NCBI RefSeq assembly: GCF_008923185.1
Contig: NZ_WBMT01000024.1
Span: 124,001 to 188,000 of the forward strand
Reading direction: 5' to 3'
Length of the DNA stretch: 64,000 nt
Source: Actinomadura rudentiformis
Lineage (GTDB): Bacteria > Actinomycetota > Actinomycetes > Streptosporangiales > Streptosporangiaceae
Below, piece after piece: positions 26,138 through 34,656 of this stretch (its first letter is position 1; every line of letters begins with the position of its first letter). The notes beneath the pieces are model-generated. The model did no database searches, was not told the DNA's origin, and saw only the letters and a program-made list of their open reading frames with translations. The position numbers and the translations under genes are program-made.

Positions 26138-27124
26138 TCAGGCCTGCTCGGCCTCGGTGGCCGGGGCCTCGGCGGCCGGAACCTCGGCGGCGGGGGCCTC
26201 AGCGGCAGGGGCCTCAGCGGCGGCCGGAGCGTCGGCGGCGGGAGCGGCCTCGCCCCCGGTGGCCTCGGTGGCCTCGGCGACCGGGGCTTCGGCGGCCGGG
26301 GCCTCAGCGGCCTTGGCGGTCTCGGTGCCGACCTGCTCCTTGTTCTCCAGCAGCTCGCGCTCCCACTCGGCCAGCGGCTCGGCGACGGTGCCGCCCTCGG
26401 CCGGCTTCTCGTCGCCGCCGGAGGCGGCGCCGGCGCGGGCGATGAGGCCGTCGGCCACGGAGTCGGCGACCACGCGGGTCAGCAGGCTGACGCTGCGGAT
26501 CGCGTCGTCGTTGCCCGGGATCGGGTAGTCGACCTCGTCGGGGTCGCAGTTGGTGTCGAGGATCGCCACGACCGGGATGCCCAGCTTGCGGGCCTCGTTG
26601 ACGGCGATGTGCTCCTTCTTGGTGTCCACGATCCAGATGGCGCTGGGAACCTTCGCCATGTCGCGGATACCGCCGAGGGTGCGCTCGAGCTTGTCCTTCT
26701 CGCGGCGGAGACCCAGAAGCTCCTTCTTGGTCATGCCGGAGCCCGCGACGTCGTCGTAGTTGATCTCCTCCAGCTCCTTGAGCCGGGTGAGCCGCTTGTG
26801 GACGGTGGAGAAGTTGGTGAGCATGCCGCCCAGCCAACGCTGGTTGACGTACGGCATCCCGACCCGGGTGGCCTGCTCGGCGATGGCCTCCTGGGCCTGC
26901 TTCTTGGTGCCGACGAACAGGATCGTGCCGCCGTGGGCGACCGTGGCCTTGACGAACTCGTAGGCGCGGTCGATGTAGGACAGCGACTGCTGCAGGTCGA
27001 TGATGTAGATGCCGTTACGGTCCGTGAGGATGAACCGCTTCATCTTCGGGTTCCACCGGCGGGTCTGGTGGCCGAAGTGGACGCCGCTCTCAAGCAGCTG
27101 CCGCATTGTGACGACGGGTGCCAT
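26138..27124 (-). CDS. rpsB: 30S ribosomal protein S2 with acidic Ala/Pro/Glu-rich tail
   Basis: The protein has 328 residues. The S2 core (MRQLLESGVHFGHQTRRWNP; DTKKEHIAVNEARKLGIPVV) is followed after about residue 250 by a low-complexity tail of AEAPAAE-type repeats, as in several actinomycetes. ATG 27124 follows AGGAGA. First gene of the translation block. Confidence 0.98.
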   Translation of the reverse strand: MAPVVTMRQLLESGVHFGHQTRRWNPKMKRFILTDRNGIYIIDLQQSLSYIDRAYEFVKATVAHGGTILFVGTKKQAQEAIAEQATRVGMPYVNQRWLGGMLTNFSTVHKRLTRLKELEEINYDDVAGSGMTKKELLGLRREKDKLERTLGGIRDMAKVPSAIWIVDTKKEHIAVNEARKLGIPVVAILDTNCDPDEVDYPIPGNDDAIRSVSLLTRVVADSVADGLIARAGAASGGDEKPAEGGTVAEPLAEWERELLENKEQVGTETAKAAEAPAAEAPVAEATEATGGEAAPAADAPAAAEAPAAEAPAAEVPAAEAPATEAEQA

Positions 27125-27431
27125 TGCCCGTGTTCTCCTGTCCGGCCCGGTTCGCTCTTTCCGGGCCACGTTCTCGGTTGGATGCCGGCGCCCGGCTCGG
27201 CCCCTCCGTCACCGTGGTGACGGACCGAGAGGCCGTGCCCCACCTGTCAGAAGCAGGTGGCCAGGGAGCGCGTGAATTCGGTCGCTCGGGTAAGCACCCA
27301 CGCGACCGTTTCCCAAGTCTATGGGATGACCGCCGTACACGTGGAATCGACCGGAGGTGGCCGCCCGGGGGTTTTCCACAATCCGGTCCGGGCCTGGTGA
27401 CGAGCGGCCCCGTCGAGGCAGCCTGCCGGAC
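27125..27431. promoter_or_regulatory. Divergent rpsB / LytM-gene intergenic region with hairpins
   Basis: The 307-bp gap must hold the rpsB promoter (minus) and that of the plus-strand LytM gene. In the rpsB leader a perfect palindrome CCGTCACC-GT-GGTGACGG lies at 27206-27223, and CCACCTG-TCAGAAG-CAGGTGG at about 27240-27262. Leader structures often allow ribosomal proteins to control their own mRNA; autoregulation by S2 is inferred only. Confidence 0.45.
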
Positions 27432-28202
27432 ATGACCCTCGTCACACTTCTGCTCGCCTGCGCCGCGACCATGCCCGCCCCGGACGTGCGGCGCATGCCC
27501 GCCCCGGAAGCATGGCGCATGCCCGCGCCAGAGGCATGGGGCATGCCCGCCTCGGACGCGTGGCGCTGGCCGTTAGGACCACCCGCGCCCCGGATCGTAC
27601 GGGGATTCTCGCCGCCACCGGCCCCCTGGTCTTCCGGCCACCGAGGCGTCGACCTGGCCGCCCGCCCAGGTCAACCGGTCTACGCCGCAGGCCCCGGCCG
27701 CGTGTCCTATAGCGGCCGCCTGGCCGGCCGAGGCGTGATCGCCATAAACCACGGCCCCGTCCGCACCACCTACCTGCCCGTACGATCCCAGCTCCCGTTG
27801 GGCCGCCCGGTCGAGGCCGGCGCGCACATAGGCGTCCTGGAGGCGAGCTCTCACTGCGCCGAACCCTGTCTTCACTGGGGCCTGCTGAGGGACGCGACCT
27901 ATCTGGATCCCCTGAGCCTGGTCCGCCCCCGCATCCGCCTGCTCCCCCTATGGCCGTCCGAACCCACACCCGCAGACGCCAAGCCCGAACAGCCACCGCC
28001 CTACGAACCAGAACCCCGCCTAGACCTCCGCGACGCGACAACCGCCACAGGCGGGGCGATAGCCGGAATTCTCCTAGCCCTTGCCTGCTCCCTCGCCTGG
28101 CGCACCACCCGCACCCTCACGCGCCGCAAGCCCCCCACAGGCGTAATCGACCTGACCCAGGAACGCCGCCAGCGCCGCCAACGCCAAACCCCGTCGCCCT
28201 AA
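27432..28202 (+). CDS. LytM/M23-family protein with altered active site
   Basis: The protein has 256 residues. A short signal peptide is followed by about four near-repeats of MPAPEAWR (residues ~14-45), then an M23 domain: HRGVDLAARPGQPVYAAGPG supplies the first His and Asp. The usual HxH is CLHW, so the first His of the pair is Cys. A C-terminal membrane helix (GGAIAGILLALACSLAW) precedes an Arg-rich tail. The altered site suggests a non-catalytic activator or binding protein rather than a full endopeptidase. Confidence 0.82.
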   Translation: MTLVTLLLACAATMPAPDVRRMPAPEAWRMPAPEAWGMPASDAWRWPLGPPAPRIVRGFSPPPAPWSSGHRGVDLAARPGQPVYAAGPGRVSYSGRLAGRGVIAINHGPVRTTYLPVRSQLPLGRPVEAGAHIGVLEASSHCAEPCLHWGLLRDATYLDPLSLVRPRIRLLPLWPSEPTPADAKPEQPPPYEPEPRLDLRDATTATGGAIAGILLALACSLAWRTTRTLTRRKPPTGVIDLTQERRQRRQRQTPSP

Positions 28203-28284
28203 CCCCCGACGGCCATTACGGAGACGCCCCTCGCAACCCCGAGGCCCGCGCCCCAGGCACACCGAGAGAGCCTCCGAAAGGCGG

Positions 28285-29208
28285 CTATTCAGCACCGCGA
28301 GGGTGGGCTTGGCGGTGCACCTGTTTGAGACGTTCTGCTGAGACGTGGGTGTAGATCTGGGTGGTCTGCAACGATGCGTGGCCCAGGATCTCTTGGACGC
28401 TCCTGAGATCGGCGCCTCCCTCCAGGAGGTGCGTTGCCGCGCTGTGCCGGAGACCGTGCGGGCTGAGGTCTGGCACGCCGACCTCCCCGATACGGGTGTG
28501 GACGATGCGCCGGGCGCTGGTGGGGTGGAGTCTCCCTCCCCGCGCGCCCAGGAAGAGCGCGGGCCCGCTGTCCTTGGTGACGATCGCGGGACGGCCTCGC
28601 CTCAGCCAGTCCGCGACGGCCCGTGCCGCCGGTTCGCCCATGGGGACCGTACGTTCGCGGCCGCCCTTGCCCAGCACCCGCGCCGTTCTCCGAGCGGTGT
28701 CCAAGTCGTCGATGTCCAGGCCGCAGAGTTCGCTGACACGTACGCCAGTCCCGTAGAGCACTTCCAGGACCGCGCGGTCGCGCAGGCCCAGCGCCCCCTC
28801 CGCCTCCATCTCGTCCAGCAACCGGGCAGCCTCGCCCTGCGTGAGCACTGCAGGCAGGTCACGCTCCCGTTTGGGAGTGCCCAGCAGAAGTCCGGGATCC
28901 GTTGAAATCAGGCCCCTCCTATGGAGGTGGCGGGTGAACGCACGGGCCGCGGCAGTCCGGCGGGCAAGCGTGGCTCGTTTACGGCCAAGTGCGTGTTGGC
29001 GGGCCAGCCAGCCTCGCAGCACCCCGACGTCCAACCCCTCGGGCTCGCCCACACCCACGTTCGCCGCGTACAGGCACAGGTCGGCAAGGTCACCGAGATA
29101 GGCCCTCAACGTGTGGGGCGACACATCACGTTCAGCCCTCAGATGCAGCTCGAAATCCGCGAGTGCCTCACGCGCCCAGGGTGCCTGCGAACCATCCACA
29201 GCGGTCAC
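28285..29208 (-). CDS. xerC: Tyrosine recombinase XerC/XerD type
   Basis: The protein has 307 residues. It has an N-terminal SAM-like domain and a catalytic domain with Arg in GTGVRVSEL, HxxR in HGLRHS, His in LGHASLQTT and the nucleophile Tyr in QIYTHVS. Length and location next to rpsB fit the chromosomal dimer resolvase rather than a phage integrase. GTG 29208 is the likely start; the frame is open much further upstream. Unrelated to the element's own serine integrase. Confidence 0.88.
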   Translation of the reverse strand: MTAVDGSQAPWAREALADFELHLRAERDVSPHTLRAYLGDLADLCLYAANVGVGEPEGLDVGVLRGWLARQHALGRKRATLARRTAAARAFTRHLHRRGLISTDPGLLLGTPKRERDLPAVLTQGEAARLLDEMEAEGALGLRDRAVLEVLYGTGVRVSELCGLDIDDLDTARRTARVLGKGGRERTVPMGEPAARAVADWLRRGRPAIVTKDSGPALFLGARGGRLHPTSARRIVHTRIGEVGVPDLSPHGLRHSAATHLLEGGADLRSVQEILGHASLQTTQIYTHVSAERLKQVHRQAHPRGAE

Positions 29209-29322
29209 GCTGTCGCCCCCGACCGCGTCAAGCAAGCACCAAGGCCGAGTTATCCCCAGAATTCCGTTCGACTTCCTTCCGAGCCCGGCCCGGGGCAACG
29301 TCGAAGGCCGGAGGTATCGACC

Positions 29323-29703
29323 ATGAACAACATGACCCTCGGGCAGCGCGGCGAGGACGCGGCGTCCGTCTACCTGGCCGGACTCGGCTGGACGATCATC
29401 GATCGCAACTGGCGGTGCCGCCAGGGCGAGATCGACATCGTCGCCCATGACGGACGGCAGCACGTGGTCTGTGAGGTGAAGACCCGCAAGAACGCCGCAC
29501 TGGGCACCCCCTTCGAAGCGATCACGCAGGAGAAGGCGGTCCGGTTACGGCGGCTGGCCTGGCGATGGGCCGCACGGCACGGCATCGCGGGCTCAGCCGT
29601 CAGGGTCGATGCCATCTGTCTCCTGACCGAGCCGCCCCGCCGCCCCGCGCCCGGCAACGTCGTGGACGGCTTCACGATCGAGCATCTGCGCGGGGTGATC
29701 TGA
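29323..29703 (+). CDS. YraN/UPF0102 nuclease-fold protein
   Basis: The protein has 126 residues. The start LGQRGEDAASVYLAGLGW and the core GEIDIVAHDG...VVCEVKTRK match UPF0102, a restriction-endonuclease-like fold with Asp and the ExK pair. GGAGGT lies before ATG 29323. Its stop touches the comM start, so the two are normally co-translated with dprA as a DNA-processing operon. Confidence 0.93.
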   Translation: MNNMTLGQRGEDAASVYLAGLGWTIIDRNWRCRQGEIDIVAHDGRQHVVCEVKTRKNAALGTPFEAITQEKAVRLRRLAWRWAARHGIAGSAVRVDAICLLTEPPRRPAPGNVVDGFTIEHLRGVI

Positions 29704-29796
29704 GTGGCGCTGGCCAAGACCCGCTCCGTGGCCCTGGTGGGCGTCGACGGCTTCATGGTCGACGTCAGTGGTCGTAAACCACGACGCCGAACGTAG
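29704..29796 (+). pseudogene. comM: 5' fragment of comM (yifB), cut by the integrative element
   Basis: GTG 29704 directly follows the yraN stop and encodes ALAKTRSVALVGVDGFMVDV, the conserved ComM N-terminus. At 29766 the sequence changes to element DNA and a TAG ends the frame at 29794-29796, leaving 30 codons of which 20-21 are native. The remaining ComM codons resume at 44,720. Confidence 0.93.
29761..29765. other. attL core (GACGT)
   Basis: GACGT here is shared with 44715-44719. Removing the DNA between them joins ATGGTC-GACGT-GGAGGCC in the ComM frame. On the element side a small inverted repeat GTGGT-cgtaa-ACCAC (29768-29782) may be part of the integrase site. The true crossover for a serine integrase would be 2 bp inside this 5-bp identity. 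Confidence 0.85.
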
Positions 29797-29871
29797 GACG
29801 GGCCCGGACGCGGTGATGGAAGCACCGGCCGAGCCCTTGATCCGGAAGCCCACTAGGAAGGTCCGAACCCA

Positions 29872-30219
29872 ATGACGAATCATCCCACGCCCAACGACAT
29901 ACTCCCCAGCGAGACCGTGAAGATCATCCTCGCGGTTCTCGACGGGATCGCGATCCCGCACGCGGCGACCGTCGAGCACGACGAGACCCGCACCAAGATC
30001 CTCCTCGACCGCGTCATGCACGTCACGGTGATGCTGGAGAGCCTGCTTGGCTCGGGGTGCCCGAACATCGACGACGCCGTCTCGTACTTGGAGGAGAAGC
30101 TCGCCGAGCACCAGCCGGTCGGCTACGTGTCGCAGAAGGCCGCGCGCCGGCGTATCGAGGCGGGTGCCACGTGGAGCGAGGCCGTGTCCCTCGACTACCG
30201 CGAGGGGGCCGGCCGATGA
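29872..30219 (+). CDS. Hypothetical element protein
   Basis: The protein has 115 residues, soluble and mostly helical, with no recognised motif. It is the first gene after attL; AGGAAGGT lies upstream. The stop overlaps the next start (ATGA), so it heads the transfer operon. Confidence 0.75.
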   Translation: MTNHPTPNDILPSETVKIILAVLDGIAIPHAATVEHDETRTKILLDRVMHVTVMLESLLGSGCPNIDDAVSYLEEKLAEHQPVGYVSQKAARRRIEAGATWSEAVSLDYREGAGR

Positions 30220-30485
30220 CCGCGACCATGCCCGAGCGGCTCAACCTGAGCGCGCTGCACGACGACCTTCAGGCCGTCCTCGACGCGCACGGCATCGCCT
30301 GCGACGACCTGTCCGTGCTCCCGATCGTGCAGGCCGGCGAGTTCGCCGGCGTCACGTTCTCCGGGCACTCCTACGAGCGCCCCGCGGGCCTGCCCGCCGC
30401 GGACAACGCGGCCGTGCGGCGTGACGTCGTCGGCGAACTCCTCGCGCGGTTCTTCCCCGAGCACGCAGAGGAGGCCGCAGCGTGA
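30216..30485 (+). CDS. Hypothetical element protein
   Basis: The protein has 89 residues, acidic, no recognised motif. The start at 30216 overlaps the previous stop, and its own stop overlaps the GTG of the SpdB-like gene. The tight coupling argues that it is real and belongs to the transfer operon. Confidence 0.7.
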   Translation: MTATMPERLNLSALHDDLQAVLDAHGIACDDLSVLPIVQAGEFAGVTFSGHSYERPAGLPAADNAAVRRDVVGELLARFFPEHAEEAAA

Positions 30486-31297
30486 ACCCGGCGAAGATCT
30501 GGGCAACCGGCGCGTTCCTGCTGGGCGTAGCCGTGTCGATCTCAGCGAACGTCGCCCACACCTACTACCCGTCGCCGGAGACCCTCCAGGAGGCGCACAA
30601 GACCGCGGAGACGTGGAAGCCGGAGTTCGGGGCGCAGTTGGCGGCGGCGTTCTACCCGTTGGCGCTGCTCCTGGTGGTCGAGCTTCTCGGCCGGGTCCAG
30701 TGGCCGTCCACGTGGGGCTGGGTCGCTGCCCGCTACGGCGGTACTGCGGTCGTCGCCGGCGTTGCTGCGGTCGTCTCCTACCGGCACATGGCCGCGCTGC
30801 TGGAGGCGTACGGCGAGGACGACCTCACCGCGACCATTGGGCCGCTCGCAGTCGACGGGCTGATGGTCGTGGCGTCGTTCGCGCTGCTGGCTCTGGGGAG
30901 CGCTCAGGAGCGGCACGGGGTATCCGGGGGCGACACCCTTCCCGCCGCTGCAGAGGAGCCCGTGGCGGACGGGTACGCGCTGTGGGACGACATTGAGCCC
31001 GAACCGCACACGCCGGCGCTGTCCTGGTGGCCACTGCCCGCGCTCGAGGCCGCGGAGCCGGAAATCCCATCAGAACCTAATGGGGTATCAGAGCCCGAGC
31101 CTGTACACGCCGTACTCGACGTGCCCGCCGATGTACTCGCTCGGGCCCGCGAGGTGTTCGCGAGCGAGCTCGACGAGGGCCAGGTGCCGGGCATCCGTCC
31201 CATCCGCCGGGCCCTCAAATGCGGCCAGCCGCGAGCGCAGCAGGTACAGGCGTACCTGGCCGAACTCGCCAACGGCGTACGCGTACCCGCCCAGTAA
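30482..31297 (+). CDS. DUF2637/SpdB-like transfer membrane protein
   Basis: The protein has 271 residues. Four hydrophobic helices occupy about residues 7-25, 55-72, 82-100 and 115-140; a Pro/Glu-rich linker leads to a C-terminal winged-helix-like segment (VPGIRPIRRALKCGQPRAQQ). This matches the DUF2637 proteins found before traB in actinomycete mobile elements, thought to help intramycelial spread. The helix-turn-helix end could contact DNA. Confidence 0.78.
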   Translation: MNPAKIWATGAFLLGVAVSISANVAHTYYPSPETLQEAHKTAETWKPEFGAQLAAAFYPLALLLVVELLGRVQWPSTWGWVAARYGGTAVVAGVAAVVSYRHMAALLEAYGEDDLTATIGPLAVDGLMVVASFALLALGSAQERHGVSGGDTLPAAAEEPVADGYALWDDIEPEPHTPALSWWPLPALEAAEPEIPSEPNGVSEPEPVHAVLDVPADVLARAREVFASELDEGQVPGIRPIRRALKCGQPRAQQVQAYLAELANGVRVPAQ

Positions 31298-31380
31298 CCC
31301 CCCCCATTGCCTGGCCCCGGGTGGACCTTCCACAGCACGCCCGGGGCCAGGTCCCCCTCAATCAAAGGAGGACCCTCATC

Positions 31381-31629
31381 ATGACTCAGCGCAGGAGTAC
31401 GCGGCGAGGTACGCGTACCCGCACGCGCCGTTGGCGCCCCAGCCTGTTTGATCACCTGCTGGTTGCCGGGTGCTTCGCCGGAGCCCTGTACCTGCTTTTC
31501 CACGAGCTGCTGGCCGCACCCGTCGCGCCAGCGGCCGTCGTCGCGTTCATCGGGTTCGGGTTCGCGCTCGGCGCTCAAGTGCCGGCACCGCGGTACCGGG
31601 CCCCGATCACCTGGAGGCACCGCCGATGA
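31381..31629 (+). CDS. Small Arg-rich membrane protein of the transfer operon
   Basis: The protein has 82 residues: an Arg/Thr-rich basic N-terminus (about 20 residues), then two hydrophobic helices (about 27-44 and 48-66). AAAGGAGGAC before ATG 31381 is a near-ideal ribosome site, suggesting strong translation. It overlaps the next gene by ATGA. Probably a spread-type protein; inferred from context. Confidence 0.75.
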   Translation: MTQRRSTRRGTRTRTRRWRPSLFDHLLVAGCFAGALYLLFHELLAAPVAPAAVVAFIGFGFALGAQVPAPRYRAPITWRHRR

Positions 31630-31958
31630 GCCGCGGAGGCAAGAACATCACCGAACTCGCCGAAATCCCCTTCCACGGGTCACTCGGTGAGGCGTTCCAC
31701 GACTACGGCCAAGAGCTGTTCGCGCTCGGCCACCGGTGGGCGTTCGAACTCGGCCAGGCAGCCAACGACGCCGAAGCCGCCATGGCCTCACTCAAGGGCC
31801 ACCCGCTGCTGTTCGGAGTCGACGTCAGGGCGCGGGCCCGGCGCGTATCCAAGCGGCTCCGCAGGGCGCAGAACCTCGCCTACGGCCTCTCGCAAGAGGG
31901 TCTGCGGTTCCACCAGGCGTACGTGCAGCACTTCATCAACGCATCGGACAAGTGGTGA
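31626..31958 (+). CDS. Transfer-operon protein, paralogue A of a tandem pair
   Basis: The protein has 110 residues, helical and basic toward the C-terminus. The segment HPLLFGVDVRARARRVSKRL...GLSQEGLRFHQAYVQHF is clearly related to the next gene (HPRLQHLNVRWRARRVARHL...GISAEAVRFNLQYRREF). No known function; position before traB suggests a TraB accessory. Confidence 0.75.
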   Translation: MSRGGKNITELAEIPFHGSLGEAFHDYGQELFALGHRWAFELGQAANDAEAAMASLKGHPLLFGVDVRARARRVSKRLRRAQNLAYGLSQEGLRFHQAYVQHFINASDKW

Positions 31959-31961
31959 CGC

Positions 31962-32333
31962 ATGGGATCGGGTGAACGGCGCATCGAATCGCTCGGAGAC
32001 ATCGAGTTCAACGACCGCGTGTCCCGAAGCGTCAGCGAGTACGCCAAGCAGACACAGCGCCTGGCCCGCGACATGGCGTCAGAGCTGGACGTCGGCGCCA
32101 CGGCCGCGCATTCGGCGATGCTCAAGCTGCGGTTCCACCCGCGGCTGCAGCACCTCAACGTCAGGTGGCGGGCCCGGCGCGTCGCTCGGCATCTGGCGCG
32201 GGCCCGTGACCTGGCTCAAGGCATCTCAGCGGAGGCCGTCCGCTTCAACCTGCAGTACCGGCGCGAGTTCCTCGACATCGACTCGCGCGGCGACACCAGC
32301 AAAGCCAAGTACACAGGGGAGGTGGACCTGTAA
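31962..32333 (+). CDS. Transfer-operon protein, paralogue B of a tandem pair
   Basis: The protein has 123 residues, paralogous to the previous gene over about 60 residues (see that entry), with a different N-terminal third. The stop shares bases with the traB start (TAATG). The repeated RARRV...RAxxLAxGxS core may be a DNA- or TraB-binding helix pair; this is inference. Confidence 0.75.
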   Translation: MGSGERRIESLGDIEFNDRVSRSVSEYAKQTQRLARDMASELDVGATAAHSAMLKLRFHPRLQHLNVRWRARRVARHLARARDLAQGISAEAVRFNLQYRREFLDIDSRGDTSKAKYTGEVDL

Positions 32334-34342
32334 TGGCACGCAAACAGACATTGGAGATCGCAGGGGACGCCACCATGGAGCGGATCACCGTGGCGGCCGT
32401 GTCGCGGATCGGGGTGCTGATCCCGCCGTACGTGGTGCTGATCCTGCTCATGGTCGTCGGTGCGGTCTCTCACGCCAAGTGGGGTGACCCGCCGGCGGTG
32501 GTGTGGGCGACGATGTTCGGGACGTTCGCGTCGGTGGCGCTGGCCGCATTCACGTGGCTTATCGCCCACAGCCGCGGCCCAGTCGGGCGGATGCACGCCA
32601 CCGTCACGGCTGGCGGCGCGTCGCTGTGGTTCACCGTCGCCACCATCACCGGCCCCACGTCGGGGTTCACGCTGGCCGCGTGGTTCTTCGGCGGCGGCTA
32701 CCTGGCGGTGTTCTGGAACGCACGGGTCCTGATCAGGCAACAGCCCGGGGCCGAAGGCATCACTGACCCGTTGGCGTGGCTGTTCAACAGGTCCAAGGGC
32801 AAGTTCGGACTCAACGACGGCACGGTCCGCACGACCGAAGTGACCGAACACGCGATCAAGGGCAAGATGCAGCTCCCGCCCGGGGAGAAGACCCAGGGTG
32901 ACGCGTTGAAGTCGGTCGACCGGATGGAGTCGGGGCTGCAGTTCCCGCCCGGGTCGGTGGTGCTGGCTGAGGACGAAGACGACGCGTCCCGCATGCACGT
33001 CACCGTGACCGACCCTCGGACCATGAAGAAGCCGCTTCCGTGGATCGGCCCCTACCGGCCAGGCGGGTCGATCGCCGAACCGCTGCGTCCGGGCCTGTAC
33101 CAAGACATGTCCGATGTCCTGCACACCTTCATCGGGCACTACATGCAGACCATGGGTGCCATCGGGTCCGGCAAGTCGATCGGCGGGTGCTGGAACTACT
33201 GTGCCGAGATCATGACCCGGTACGACGCCGCAATCTTCGCGATCGACATGTCCAAGGACACCCAGACGTTCGGACCGATGCGCAACGGCCTGCACCGGTT
33301 CGAGACGACCAAGGCCGGCGCGGTCGACCTGGTCCGCAAGATGCACGCCGAGATCCCCAAGCGCACCAAGCGGCTGGCCGAGCACGGCTACCAGAAGTGG
33401 GCGAAGGGCTGCGGCCTGACGTACTGGTACCTGTGGATCGAGGAGTTCCCCAAGTTCCACGCTGCGCTGGGCAGCAGGGACGCCGACAAGTTCGAGGAGG
33501 TCGTCAAGGAGATCCGCTCTGCGGGCGGGTCGGTGATCCTGTCCTATCAGCGGTCGGACTACACGCAAGGCCCGACGATCGTCCGCGGGCAGCTCGGGAA
33601 GATGTGCTTTGGCGTGATGGAGTCCGACGATGCCGGGTTCGGGCTTAGCGAGCGTCAGAAGGAGGCTGGGGCGTCTCCGGAGCTGTGGGGCAACCACCAG
33701 CCCGGAATGGCGTTCCTGGACGTCCCAGGGATTGCTGAGACGCGCTACGCGATGCCGTTGCGCACGTTCTCGTGGGGCAAGACCGACCGGGAAGCCAACG
33801 CAGCCATGAAGGCACACGCCGCGCAGTGGCCGGCCGCAGCCAAGACGGTGGACGAGTTCACCGCTCGGCTCGTCGGGACCACGGCCGTCGCCATCCCGAT
33901 GCCCGCCGGCACCGACGAGGACGACGACGAGCTGCTCGACGACCAGGACAACCCGGTTGAGGAGTACCAGACCGACGACGACCCAGACCCGACCGTCACC
34001 GCGAGCCCTGACGACGAGGTCCGTGAGCCCACCGGCGACGAGGCCGACCGGTTCGTCATCCCCGCCCCGTCCGGGCAGAAGATGCCGCCGGCCGCGGCGC
34101 GCGGCCTGGTCCACGACTGGATCCGGCACCGCTCCGCAGTCGGCAAACCCACCTTCACGGCCGGAGACCCTGAGCTCAGGAAGCTCCGGGAAGCGGCTGG
34201 GATGACGTCCCGCGGCTGGACGTACAAGGTCATTGAGGAGCTGCAGGCCATGGGCGTCATCGTCGCCGACGACTCCGCGTCCACCACCGTCTACAGCATC
34301 GACGACCTGGAGGCGCTCGACCGGACCCCTGTAGGCGTCTAG
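32333..34342 (+). CDS. FtsK/SpoIIIE-type DNA translocase, TraB-like
   Basis: The protein has 669 residues. N-terminal hydrophobic helices (about 22-48, 55-80 and 95-120) anchor it. The motor domain has Walker A GAIGSGKS near residue 277, Walker B-like AIFAIDMS near 302 and a later LWIEEFPKF. After an acidic linker, a C-terminal winged helix (GDPELRKLREAAGMTSRGWT to the YSIDDLEAL end) parallels the clt-reading domain of TraB. TraB pumps double-stranded DNA between mycelial cells without a relaxase. A terminator follows. Confidence 0.92.
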   Translation: MARKQTLEIAGDATMERITVAAVSRIGVLIPPYVVLILLMVVGAVSHAKWGDPPAVVWATMFGTFASVALAAFTWLIAHSRGPVGRMHATVTAGGASLWFTVATITGPTSGFTLAAWFFGGGYLAVFWNARVLIRQQPGAEGITDPLAWLFNRSKGKFGLNDGTVRTTEVTEHAIKGKMQLPPGEKTQGDALKSVDRMESGLQFPPGSVVLAEDEDDASRMHVTVTDPRTMKKPLPWIGPYRPGGSIAEPLRPGLYQDMSDVLHTFIGHYMQTMGAIGSGKSIGGCWNYCAEIMTRYDAAIFAIDMSKDTQTFGPMRNGLHRFETTKAGAVDLVRKMHAEIPKRTKRLAEHGYQKWAKGCGLTYWYLWIEEFPKFHAALGSRDADKFEEVVKEIRSAGGSVILSYQRSDYTQGPTIVRGQLGKMCFGVMESDDAGFGLSERQKEAGASPELWGNHQPGMAFLDVPGIAETRYAMPLRTFSWGKTDREANAAMKAHAAQWPAAAKTVDEFTARLVGTTAVAIPMPAGTDEDDDELLDDQDNPVEEYQTDDDPDPTVTASPDDEVREPTGDEADRFVIPAPSGQKMPPAAARGLVHDWIRHRSAVGKPTFTAGDPELRKLREAAGMTSRGWTYKVIEELQAMGVIVADDSASTTVYSIDDLEALDRTPVGV

Positions 34343-34352
34343 CCCGACAGGC

Positions 34353-34386
34353 AAGGGGCCCCGTCACGGTCGGCGGGGCCCCTTTT
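34353..34386 (+). terminator. Intrinsic terminator after the traB operon
   Basis: AAGGGGCCCCG and CGGGGCCCCTT form an 11-bp perfect stem around a 10-nt loop, ending in TTTT. It starts 10 bp after the traB stop. Confidence 0.9.
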
Positions 34387-34437
34387 CGCGTGCGTACGGC
34401 TGCGCGTGGGACGCATGCGCAGGCACGTGTTTGATCT

Positions 34438-34502
34438 TGTCACGCGGGTGTCACGCGTACCTGTCACGCGGGTGTCACGGGCAGGTGTCACGCGCCGTGA
34501 CA
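34438..34502. repeat. Cluster of TGTCACG repeats, candidate transfer (clt) locus or operator
   Basis: Five direct TGTCACG copies start at 34438, 34449, 34462, 34473 and 34486, and one inverted copy CGTGACA lies at 34496-34502. The 18-mer TGTCACGCGGGTGTCACG occurs twice, 24 bp apart. They lie just past the traB terminator, where clt sites of Streptomyces plasmids hold short repeats read by the TraB C-terminal winged helix. A regulator operator is the alternative. Confidence 0.8.
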
Positions 34503-34656
34503 CACCCGCTGACCTCACACTCCCTCCCCCAACCCCCGCCCCGCGTCACGCCGAACCGTCACAGACGCTCGACCGGCGTACACTCGGAACCCTTGGCAGG
34601 GCATGGCAAGGCATGGCGCGGCTCGGGACTCTGCAGCCCGAAAGAAGGACAAGACC

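Larger units (their letters stand above)
34343..34656. other. Non-coding stretch downstream of traB
   Basis: This 314-bp stretch holds the terminator (34353-34386), the TGTCACG cluster (34438-34502), a C-rich run near 34520-34545, and two further GTCAC words (34545-34562). No convincing gene is seen. Confidence 0.6.

Noticed and set aside
24947..27220. 757-codon plus-strand open frame across pyrH, tsf and rpsB
   Set aside because: Antisense shadow of three certain genes in high-GC DNA; the Gly/Leu/Asp-rich translation has no family resemblance.
28285..29208. Treating the XerC/D-type recombinase as the element's integrase
   Set aside because: It lies outside the attL core, on the other side of yraN, in the usual chromosomal location; the element has its own integrase at the other end.
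29700..29800. Integration into a tRNA gene, as is usual for actinomycete integrative elements
   Set aside because: No tRNA is present at either end; both flanks are comM and the integrase is a serine type.
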